A stretch of DNA of 12,687 nucleotides, taken from the NCBI GenBank assembly GCA_023450775.1, contig JAEXGP010000012.1, positions 1-12,687 of the forward strand, in the 5' to 3' direction. This document shows positions 8,201-12,687 of this stretch, piece by piece. Position numbers and translations under genes: made by a program. A model generated the notes under the pieces. That model was not told where the DNA came from. It searched no databases and saw only the letters and a list, made by a program, of their open reading frames with translations. This DNA comes from Actinomycetes bacterium (GTDB lineage: Bacteria; Actinomycetota; Acidimicrobiia; Acidimicrobiales; Microtrichaceae). Every line of letters starts with the position of its first letter. The first letter of the stretch is position 1.

Positions 8201-8271
8201 GCCCGGTTGGGTCGCGGGCCCCGTTCCTTCCGTCGCTCGCGCCGCGAAGGACGAGGCATGTCGTCGGGCAT
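5242..8271 (-). CDS. UPF0182 family membrane protein with Thr-rich C-terminal tail
   Basis: This 1009-residue protein matches the UPF0182 family typified by M. tuberculosis Rv0064 and Rv3193c, whose function is unknown. A basic N-terminus (RRERRKERGPRPNRAR) precedes seven likely membrane helices at about 26-48, 72-93, 123-142, 181-202, 221-241, 266-286 and 292-314. Family blocks include FGTDIGFYIFKLPFL (164-178), SKEREFIERNIDATRDAL (327-344), a THGYG segment followed by a conserved large globular domain, SDRWSIAQQPP, and EPYYQMLQLTPDSQPEFVL. The globular part probably faces outside the cytoplasm. The C-terminus adds a Thr/Pro linker (about 897-927), a charged helix (928-979) and a Thr/Ser-rich tail (980-1009). 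The frame stays open far upstream, but a longer start would overlap the preceding gene. The ATG at 8271 is chosen; ATG 8259 and GTG 8277 are alternatives. It begins 17 bases after the preceding stop, so it is probably in an operon. No enzymatic motif is recognised. Confidence 0.95.
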   Translation of the reverse strand: MPDDMPRPSRRERRKERGPRPNRARWIVGILVGVLVVLALSLRAIATFWTDYLWFDSLDLTAVWRRLLSARLTLGIGATLVFFLILWVNLLVADRLAPKFRPVTGPEDDVVLRYRQMVAGRQRVLSFGLALLVALIPGLGAASQWRSWLLFRYGGSFGSADKQFGTDIGFYIFKLPFLSQVVDWLFAFLLVTVVIVAVVHYLNGAIRLQPMGERITQNAKAQLSILLAATALVKAADYVLQRYELTFAAGKSFDGAGYTAVNARIPAIEFLILISVFVAVLFIVNIWRRGWIMPGIVVSLWLLVALVVGSVYPAFVQRFQVSPAELSKEREFIERNIDATRDALGLGSVEQVAFDYQKTVTPEAIESQRVNLTDARLLDPAVIQPTIQELEFEREFYRFDDVDVDRYVVEDPDAPGTTSRVPTIVSARELNANGITNPTWEKLHLIFTHGYGLALAPANTTNARGEPDFLVQGIPATTTGLPALERPEIYHGEDMAGYAIVGTDQKELSTDQVSTTYTGKSGVALDSVFRRAAFALRFGEIEPLISSNLTDKSKVIYLRDVKERVRTIAPYLTLDTDPYPVLVDGRIKYIIDAYTTADSYPYGEEIDARSIDPSLTGTFNYMRNSVKAVVDAYDGTVTLYLADTLYGGKQDPIIRAYAKAFPDLYESEIPDSLSRHFRYPELMFKVQTAAWGRYHQSDPSVFFNNSDRWSIAQQPPNSASTAVTTDPSTGQTTTNLPRIEPYYQMLQLTPDSQPEFVLTRPFVLASDDESGRNLTALMVASNDPGSYGELRQIVMAADGDTSGGSAPKVDGPLQANQKIVTYEPVSQYQTIVGRNGSSVRYGNMLILPFRNSLLYVRPVYAKAEQSGRFALTRVAVTNGDDVGFGDSIDTAVADLLDSDEDGAVEQPADAVPPPETEDPGTTTTTPPEGGQTATQLLAAADAKFAEADEKLKALDLAGYQAAVAQARELVRQADAELQRTTTTTTAPTGASSSTTTTTAPAANGAGGTG

Positions 8272-8285
8272 CCGCACGGCGGTCG

Positions 8286-8291
8286 AGGTTA
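8286..8291 (-). promoter_or_regulatory. Possible -10 element (TAACCT) upstream of the UPF0182 gene
   Basis: On the minus strand TAACCT fits TANNNT and lies 8 bases before a GTG (8277-8275) that is in frame with the ATG at 8271. Its first three bases are the stop codon of the preceding gene. No Shine-Dalgarno sequence precedes either start. It may be an internal promoter giving a leaderless mRNA, but the overlap with the stop codon makes chance a real alternative. Confidence 0.22.
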
Positions 8292-10730
8292 CCGAGGGGC
8301 CGGAACCAGGATGCATCGGCATCCTGAGTGCGCCGGGGGGATCACGTCCCCGGTCGGGAACGCCGCGCCGCACGGCACGGACCCGGCCAGCGCGTTGTCC
8401 TCGGCGTCGCTGCACGGCAGCCCGCCGTTGTCGACCATCCAGCGCCACGACGTGCCCTCGCCGGCCGCCGCCTGCTCGCCCAGGGCGAACCCCGACGCGG
8501 CGAGGTCGCCCGCGAGCTCGGGCACCGATCGCGTGCGCCACTCGCGGTAGGCCGCGCGCACGTGGTCGCCGAGCTCCGCGAGCTCGACACCTTCGGCCTC
8601 GGCGTGCTCCAGCGCCCGCTGCACGTGGGCCCGTCGCAGTCCGAGCAGCTCGGCGACGCGGCCCTCGAGCGCGCCCTCGACGACCTGGTCGTCCAGCCGC
8701 TCGGACGCCGATGCGGCATCCGCGTCGCCGGACTCGGCATCCCAGAACGCGACCCCCGCCTGCGCCGCCGCGGTGTACTCCGCCCGCAGCGCGTCGGTGA
8801 AGGTGGCGACGTCCTCGCCCTCGGGCAGCAGTGTCCCCAGGTCGGGCATGCCGCGGCGGATCCGGCGGAGCCGGTCGAGGACCTCGTTCTGCTCGTCGGA
8901 CACGAGCCGCTTGAGCGAGCGGGCGATCGCCTTCTCGGTGGACGCCAGCAGCTCGTCGCGCCGGTCGAGCGCGGACGTGGCGGCCGCGGTGTCCGCCGCG
9001 GCGTCCGGGCCGCCGGCGACCACCACGGGGGCCTCGACGGTGCCGCCCTCGTCCGCCGTGGTGTCGACCGCGATCGTCTCGACGGCGGTCGTCTCGACGG
9101 CGGTCGTCTCGATCGCGGTCGTCTCGATGACGGCCGCTGCGGGCTCCTCGTCGGGTGTCGCCTCGGGCTCGTCGGCGGCCTCCGCGTCGGGCTGCTCCAG
9201 CACGACGACCGAGGCGAGCGCGCCGTCGGGCCGATCGGTGCCGGCCTCGTCGTCGAGATCGTCCAGGTCGTCGTCGAGATCGTCCAGGTCGTCGTCGACG
9301 TCGTCATCGAGCGGGTCGTCGAGCGCGGCCGCCGCGCCGCCGGCGTCGACGGACGGGTGGAGGTCGTCGTCGCGGCGCCGCTCGGCGCGGATCCGCTCGA
9401 ACAGGTCGTGCACCGTGGCGCCGGGGCTCGGCTCCTCGTCGTCGTCCACCACCGTGGCGACCGTCTCGCCGGCGGTCCCCTCCGCGGGGCGGATCGAACC
9501 GACCCCCGAGGCGTCGCTGCCGGACGGGACGTCGCGATCCGCGGGCTCCTCCACGACGTCGATCACGATCTCCTCGACCGTGACCTCCTCCACCGTGGCG
9601 CCGTCCGAGAGGTCGATGTCCTCGGTCGCCGTGCTGGAAGGAGCGTCGGTCTCGGCCGGCGTCTCGATCGTGGTGGCCTCGGTGGACGGCGACTCGTCGG
9701 CGTCGGCCTCGGCCAGCGGGTCCTCGGTGTCGTCGAGGAGCGGCAGCCCTCCCAGCGTGAGACCGGTCTCGAGCTCGGCGACCACCTCGTCGATGTCGTC
9801 GTCGACCGCAGCGGCCGCGGCGTCCGCGGCCCGCTGAGCCTGGTCGTCCGCACCTGTCAGCTCCGCGATCACCTGGGAGACGCGGTCGCCGGCGCCCCCC
9901 AGCGCCTCGATGATGCGGTCGCGCCCGGCCCGCGCCGCCTCGATCTGGCGCCGCGCCGTGCGACGGCGCTCGGCCAGGTCCTGCAGCATCTGCCGGCGCA
10001 GCTGGCGGGCCTCCTCGACCATGGCCCGCCCCTCGGCACGGGCGCGCTCGACCTCGGCCGCCGCTGCCTCCTTGGACTCCTCCCGGAGTCGCTGGCCCTC
10101 GGCGCGGGCGGCGTCGAGCTCGATCTGCGCCGCCTCCCGGATGCCGCTCGCCACGGCCTCGGCCTCGGCGGTGCGCTCGTCCAGCACGGTCTTGGCCGAC
10201 GCCAGGAGCGAGTCGTGCTCCGCGGACGCCTCGGCCCGCAGCCGGTCGGCGTGGTCCTGGGCCTCGGCCCGCGTGGCCTCGGCGGCGGCGAGCGCCTCCT
10301 CATGGGCGCGGGCCGCCTCGTCGCGCAGCGCGGCGGCCTCGTCGGTCAGGGCCGCGGCCGCTGCGGTCGCGGACGCCTCGCTCTCGGCGATCAGCTGGGC
10401 GGACTGCTCCTCGGCCTTGGTCCGGATCTCGGCGGCCGCTTCTCGAGCCGCGGCCACGATGCGGGCGGTCTCCTCGCCCAGGACCGTGGTGATCCGCTGC
10501 TCGTCCAGCTCTTGGGACTGCTCCAGCCGACGCTCGAGCTCGTCGAGGCGGGCGACGAGCCGATCGTCGCGCTCCTTCCACGCCCGAAGTGCGTCGGACG
10601 CCCGGCCCAGCATCGCCCTGACCTCGGCCGGCTCGAACCCCTTGCGGGCGCGGGTGAAGCCCGCTGCGGCAAGGGTGCCGGGCTCCAGATCCGGCGGATC
10701 GGGCACGGGATCGGAGGGGAGGTCGGCCAT
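8289..10730 (-). CDS. DivIVA-like coiled-coil protein with C-terminal phage Mu F-like (minor head) domain
   Basis: This 813-residue protein has an unusual layout. Residues about 21-50 (GFTRARKGFEPAEVRAML) resemble the DivIVA N-terminal membrane/lipid-binding motif. Residues about 50-320 are a long Ala/Glu/Arg coiled coil without membrane segments. Residues about 325-580 are a low-complexity acidic spacer with an Asp/Leu run (471-494) and repeated E-T-T-A-V/I units (535-559), interrupted by HDLFERIRAERR (441-452). From about 588 the chain is ordered again, with SLKRLVSDEQNEVLDRLRR (605-623) and helices to about 755. The last 50 residues contain Trp762, Trp764, Cys773, Cys787 and the ending PPAHSGCRC (799-806: His801, Cys804, Cys806). 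This strongly resembles the C-terminal signature of phage Mu F/SPP1 gp7-type minor head proteins (typically PPxHxxCRC) and may bind zinc. No other phage gene is nearby. It lies 109 bases after the protease gene and 17 bases before UPF0182. A role in cell-pole or septum organisation is inferred from the DivIVA part only; both domain calls need profile searches. Confidence 0.8.
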   Translation of the reverse strand: MADLPSDPVPDPPDLEPGTLAAAGFTRARKGFEPAEVRAMLGRASDALRAWKERDDRLVARLDELERRLEQSQELDEQRITTVLGEETARIVAAAREAAAEIRTKAEEQSAQLIAESEASATAAAAALTDEAAALRDEAARAHEEALAAAEATRAEAQDHADRLRAEASAEHDSLLASAKTVLDERTAEAEAVASGIREAAQIELDAARAEGQRLREESKEAAAAEVERARAEGRAMVEEARQLRRQMLQDLAERRRTARRQIEAARAGRDRIIEALGGAGDRVSQVIAELTGADDQAQRAADAAAAAVDDDIDEVVAELETGLTLGGLPLLDDTEDPLAEADADESPSTEATTIETPAETDAPSSTATEDIDLSDGATVEEVTVEEIVIDVVEEPADRDVPSGSDASGVGSIRPAEGTAGETVATVVDDDEEPSPGATVHDLFERIRAERRRDDDLHPSVDAGGAAAALDDPLDDDVDDDLDDLDDDLDDLDDEAGTDRPDGALASVVVLEQPDAEAADEPEATPDEEPAAAVIETTAIETTAVETTAVETIAVDTTADEGGTVEAPVVVAGGPDAAADTAAATSALDRRDELLASTEKAIARSLKRLVSDEQNEVLDRLRRIRRGMPDLGTLLPEGEDVATFTDALRAEYTAAAQAGVAFWDAESGDADAASASERLDDQVVEGALEGRVAELLGLRRAHVQRALEHAEAEGVELAELGDHVRAAYREWRTRSVPELAGDLAASGFALGEQAAAGEGTSWRWMVDNGGLPCSDAEDNALAGSVPCGAAFPTGDVIPPAHSGCRCILVPAPR
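9061..9135. repeat. Five tandem 15-bp units in the coding region
   Basis: Five head-to-tail 15-bp units begin at 9061, 9076, 9091, 9106 and 9121. The second and third (GTCTCGACGGCGGTC) are identical and the others differ by a few bases. On the minus strand each unit encodes a five-residue repeat of the form A-V/I-E/D-T-T/I, residues about 535-559 of the DivIVA/Mu F-like protein. The unit length keeps the frame, so copy number can change without breaking the gene. Confidence 0.8.
9247..9309. repeat. 21-bp tandem repeat encoding an Asp/Leu run
   Basis: Two identical 21-bp units (9247-9267 and 9268-9288) are followed by a degenerate third (9289-9309). On the minus strand they encode the highly acidic segment DDVDDDLDDLDDDLDDLDD. 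Unit length is a multiple of three. With the 15-bp repeat nearby it marks a rapidly evolving spacer. Confidence 0.75.
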
Positions 10731-10736
10731 GGCCGA

Positions 10737-10742
10737 ATGCTA
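10737..10742 (-). promoter_or_regulatory. Possible -10 element (TAGCAT) for a leaderless DivIVA/Mu F-like transcript
   Basis: On the minus strand TAGCAT fits TANNNT and ends 6 bases before the ATG at 10730, which places the expected transcription start on the ATG itself. There is no Shine-Dalgarno sequence in these 6 bases. This is the best spaced of the three such sites in the window. The rest of the 109-base gap to the protease gene shows no clear -35 element. Confidence 0.4.
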
Positions 10743-10839
10743 CGGGGGTCCCACGCGGCGATGGCGGACGGGCAGGGGGATCGCTCGGACCCGCCCGGGA
10801 GTGGACCGGCGGCGGACCGACGCCGGGCCGGACGGGGGC

Positions 10840-12039
10840 TCAGCCCGGCTTCTGGACGCCGCCGGGGTGGAGCGCCTCGACGGCTTCCTTCAGCGTGTTC
10901 ACGGGGATCAGGCGCAGCTCGTCGCCCGCCACCTCGCGCATCTGCGCCTCCTCGGCGTCGTCGGTGGACGCCGGATAGAGGAACGTGTGGACGCCGGCCC
11001 GCTTGACCGCTGCCACCTTCTGGACGATGCCGCCGATGGGTCCGACGGTGCCGTCCGACAGGATCTCGCCGGTCACGGCCACGTCCTTGCCGTCGGTCAG
11101 CGACTCGGGCGTGAGCCGGTCCACCACGGCGAGCGCCCAGGCGAGGCCCGCAGACGGCCCGGTCACGTCACCGGAGTCGATCGACACCTGCACCGGGGAC
11201 TCCACGGACGGGTCCGCGGGCTCGACCGAGATGCCGAGCACCGGGCGGGTCGCCGGAGGTGCCGTGGTGGTCGGGGCGGCGGCATCCGCCGGGACGGACG
11301 TCGCCGGCACGGTCGTGGACGTGCCCGAGTCGTCCTCGACGGGCGCGGCGCCGAGCGTGATCGACTCGTTCACGGTCGTGGCCGTCTCGCCGTCGCCCCG
11401 CCGGGCGGTGACGTCGACGACGTCGCCGGGGGCCTTGCCCTGCAGCGCCACCTGGATGTCGGACGGGAGCTGCACCTCGTGGCCCGCGACCGAGGTGATG
11501 ACGTCGCCGACGCGGAGCTTGCCGACCGAGCCGCCGTCCTCGGCCACGCCGAGCACCCGCGCACCCCGGGCCGTGAACTCCGCCGGGTAGCCGAGGTACT
11601 CGAGCGCGACCTTGGTGGCGATCAGCTTGGACAGGTCCATCCGCTGCTGGTTGGCCTGGCGGGAGGCGTCCCGACCCTCGGGGCCGTACACCTCCTCCTC
11701 GGTCCGGATCTCGACGGCGTCGTCCAGGGCGCCGCGGAGCAGCGTCGCGAGCGTGGCCTGGCTCACGTACACGGTCGTGAAGAGCACGTCGCCGTCGGTC
11801 TCGAACGACTCGGCACCGCTCACGTCGATGCGCGTCTCGGCCGGTCGCACCGAACCCGGCTGGAACAGGTAGTACGGCGTCGGGATGAAGAGCACCCCGG
11901 CGATGACCGCCAGCACGACCAGCGCGGTGCCGCCCCAGACCCAGCGGCGACGCCGCGTGCGACGGCGTGCCGCCTCGTCGGGCGCGTCGAGCACCGGTTC
12001 CGGCGGCGGTTCCGCGGTCGATACGCTGGGCGAGGTCAT
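10840..12039 (-). CDS. Membrane-anchored PDZ/Lon-type (S16) serine protease, YlbL family
   Basis: This 399-residue protein has a short cytoplasmic N-terminus with a basic cluster (RRRTRRRR, 25-32) and one membrane anchor (about 33-53). An extracytoplasmic region (54-155) follows, then a PDZ domain (about 155-215, with GGSVGKLRVGDVITSVAG), a Thr/Ala/Pro-rich linker (about 236-266) and a Lon-type proteolytic domain (about 267-390). The catalytic dyad is visible as Ser296 in GPSAG and Lys341 in GGIVQK. There is no AAA+ ATPase domain, so this is the ATP-independent, secreted-side type found in Bacillus YlbL and M. tuberculosis Rv3194c. The PDZ domain probably recognises C-termini of misfolded or regulatory envelope proteins. 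The ATG at 12039 has no clear Shine-Dalgarno sequence; the basic/hydrophobic anchor supports this start. It is divergent from a small membrane protein and is the first gene of the minus-strand envelope block. In M. tuberculosis the homologue precedes a UPF0182 gene directly; here one gene lies between them. Confidence 0.94.
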   Translation of the reverse strand: MTSPSVSTAEPPPEPVLDAPDEAARRRTRRRRWVWGGTALVVLAVIAGVLFIPTPYYLFQPGSVRPAETRIDVSGAESFETDGDVLFTTVYVSQATLATLLRGALDDAVEIRTEEEVYGPEGRDASRQANQQRMDLSKLIATKVALEYLGYPAEFTARGARVLGVAEDGGSVGKLRVGDVITSVAGHEVQLPSDIQVALQGKAPGDVVDVTARRGDGETATTVNESITLGAAPVEDDSGTSTTVPATSVPADAAAPTTTAPPATRPVLGISVEPADPSVESPVQVSIDSGDVTGPSAGLAWALAVVDRLTPESLTDGKDVAVTGEILSDGTVGPIGGIVQKVAAVKRAGVHTFLYPASTDDAEEAQMREVAGDELRLIPVNTLKEAVEALHPGGVQKPG

Positions 12040-12120
12040 GTGGGGGTCACCGTCATCTCGTGCAGGTGGAGCTCAGCCCAGCACCGTCGGGCCCCTACCG
12101 GCGATGCGCCGAGGCTCGTC
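12040..12120. promoter_or_regulatory. Divergent intergenic region
   Basis: These 81 bases separate the starts of the protease gene (minus) and the small membrane protein gene (plus), so they should hold promoters for both. I see no convincing -35/-10 pair in either direction. The only clear signal is GAGG at 12111-12114, the ribosome binding site of the plus-strand gene. Confidence 0.45.
12111..12114 (+). promoter_or_regulatory. Ribosome binding site of the small membrane protein gene
   Basis: GAGG ends 6 bases before the ATG at 12121. The frame is open much further upstream, so this site decides the start. Confidence 0.55.
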
Positions 12121-12456
12121 ATGCCGACGCTGATCGTCGGAGTGCTCGTGGTGGTCGTGTCCACCGCCGGCTTCGCACTCAGCATGTTCGGGCGGCGACC
12201 ACTCCCTCAGCCTGCCACGACGGCCGCCGTCACGGCTCCGGCGGCTGTGACGCCGTCCAGGGACCGGGCCGCCCGCCGATCGGCCAGCGCCGTGCCGATC
12301 GAGCCGGGTGAGGTGCCCAAGCTCCACGTCGACGTGCCGGCGGCGGTGCGCATCCGCTCGGCGTTCCTGCTGGCCCTCGGGGTGATCGCCGCCGCAGCCG
12401 TCGTCGGCGTCCTGCTGAGCATCGTCGTCGTCGGCTTCTTCACGCTGATCGGCTGA
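12121..12456 (+). CDS. Small hypothetical membrane protein with two transmembrane helices
   Basis: This is the only plus-strand gene supported here, at 111 residues. Helix 1 is residues about 3-23 (LIVGVLVVVVSTAGFALSMF) and helix 2 about 80-109 (AFLLALGVIAAAAVVGVLL and the hydrophobic end). They are joined by a Pro/Ala/Thr and Arg-rich loop (24-79) containing EPGEVPKLHVDVPAAVRIRS. The chain ends two residues after the second helix, so both termini are close to the membrane. The start rests on a GAGG site 6 bases upstream. The upstream part of the open frame is antisense to the protease and the DivIVA-like gene and is not credible. I do not recognise a family. It is divergent from the protease gene and converges on an unidentified gene, with a palindromic terminator in between. 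Membrane composition and start signal support a real gene. Confidence 0.72.
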   Translation: MPTLIVGVLVVVVSTAGFALSMFGRRPLPQPATTAAVTAPAAVTPSRDRAARRSASAVPIEPGEVPKLHVDVPAAVRIRSAFLLALGVIAAAAVVGVLLSIVVVGFFTLIG

Positions 12457-12476
12457 CCCGCCCCCGAACGCGACGA

Positions 12477-12517
12477 ACGCACGCCGTGGCGCCCGCAGCG
12501 GGCGTTCCGGCGTGCGT
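12477..12517. terminator. Bidirectional terminator between convergent genes
   Basis: A 41-base near-palindrome. The outer arms ACGCACGCCG (12477-12486) and CGGCGTGCGT (12508-12517) pair perfectly over 10 bp. A 3-by-3 internal mismatch follows, then an inner stem CGCCC/GGGCG around a short GCAGC loop. It lies 20 bases past the plus-strand stop and 15 bases past the minus-strand stop, an ideal place to end both transcripts. It has no T-tract on either side. Confidence 0.75.
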
Positions 12518-12532
12518 CCGGGTCGTGCTGGA

Positions 12533-12687
12533 TCAGCGGCCGAAGAGACCGCGGCGCGCCGGCTGCGAGTCCGACGACGGCTGATCGGCGGGCGGCGTGG
12601 GCGCCGGTGCGGCGGGCGCCGCCGGCTCCGCGGCGGGACCGGACGGCGGGGCGAACGAGCCGCCGAACGAGGTGGTCTCACCGGACG
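12533..12687 (-). CDS. C-terminal tail of an unidentified protein, cut by the window edge
   Basis: The minus-strand frame ends with TGA at 12535-12533 and is open to the right edge, giving 50 residues. The tail is Pro/Ala/Ser-rich and disordered (PAAEPAAPAAPAPTPPADQ) and ends in a short basic/aromatic motif, SDSQPARRGLFGR. A terminator-like palindrome just past the stop and convergence with the plus-strand gene support a real gene end. The main domain lies outside the window, so no function can be given. Such a short basic aromatic C-terminus after a flexible linker can be a membrane- or partner-binding tail, but this is speculation. Confidence 0.6.
   Translation of the reverse strand, partial: SGETTSFGGSFAPPSGPAAEPAAPAAPAPTPPADQPSSDSQPARRGLFGR

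Noticed and set aside
8307..8326. 8-bp hairpin (CAGGATGC/GCATCCTG) just before the stop of the DivIVA/Mu F-like gene
   Set aside because: It is made by codons of the conserved HSGCRC segment, so protein constraint can explain it. Its place before the stop is not typical of a terminator.
8272..8541. A longer start for the UPF0182 protein
   Set aside because: It would overlap the C-terminal Cys/His domain of the preceding gene, and the extra residues match nothing in the family.
5164..8550. A 1128-codon plus-strand open frame opposite the UPF0182 gene
   Set aside because: It is antisense to a well-conserved membrane protein and its composition (Val, Arg, Gly, His, Asp) is that of a shadow frame.
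9061..9309. CRISPR-like array
   Set aside because: The repeats are short, contiguous without spacers, and in frame within a coding sequence.
8289..10730. Prophage remnant
   Set aside because: The Mu F-like domain is the only phage-like element. No portal, capsid, terminase, integrase or att site is near, and the gene is intact and in line with chromosomal genes.
8328..11006. An 892-codon plus-strand frame opposite the DivIVA/Mu F-like gene
   Set aside because: Low-complexity Gly/Leu/Arg/Val translation. The opposite strand gives the coherent coiled coil and the CRC motif, so this is a shadow.
9910..12120. Upstream extension of the small plus-strand membrane protein
   Set aside because: The extension is Ser/Arg/Ala-rich noise across two minus-strand genes. 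The start at 12121 has a ribosome binding site and a membrane helix directly after it.

Overview
The window is GC-rich, gene-dense actinobacterial chromosome. All but one of the genes are on the minus strand. A PDZ/Lon-type protease next to a UPF0182 membrane protein is a conserved actinobacterial pairing (compare Rv3194c and Rv3193c of Mycobacterium tuberculosis). Together with a DivIVA-like protein, a DUF2786 protein and a CHAD protein, it points to Actinomycetota, possibly class Acidimicrobiia. The class is an inference from gene style, because no rRNA or other taxonomic marker is present. There is no transposase, integrase, tRNA, CRISPR array or phage cluster.

Region by region, in the direction of minus-strand transcription (right to left). 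The right edge (12533-12687) carries the Pro/Ala-rich C-terminal tail of an unidentified minus-strand protein. It converges on a small plus-strand two-helix membrane protein (12121-12456), and a 41-nt near-palindrome at 12477-12517 probably terminates both. Divergent from the small gene is a membrane-anchored PDZ-Lon protease of the YlbL type (10840-12039). Next is an 813-residue protein (8289-10730) with a DivIVA-like N-terminus, a long Ala/Glu/Arg coiled coil, a low-complexity acidic spacer and a C-terminal domain resembling phage minor head (Mu F/SPP1 gp7-like) proteins. Then come a UPF0182 seven-helix membrane protein (5242-8271) and a DedA/VTT membrane protein (4521-5195), both closely spaced with their upstream neighbours.

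A perfect 10-bp hairpin (4425-4447) separates this block from a membrane-bound proton pyrophosphatase (hppA, 1991-4348), which has the K+-independent signature. Another palindrome (1922-1962) lies between hppA and a CHAD-domain protein (874-1839), a family that binds inorganic polyphosphate. A nested palindrome (781-841) precedes a DUF2786 protein (1-765) that runs off the left edge.

Functionally there seem to be two themes. One is an envelope block: protease, DivIVA-like coiled-coil protein, UPF0182 and DedA. The other is a phosphate/energy block: pyrophosphatase and CHAD. The most unusual item is the DivIVA/coiled-coil/Mu-F-like fusion, inserted between two genes that are usually neighbours in actinobacteria. 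No gap between genes exceeds about 175 bases.
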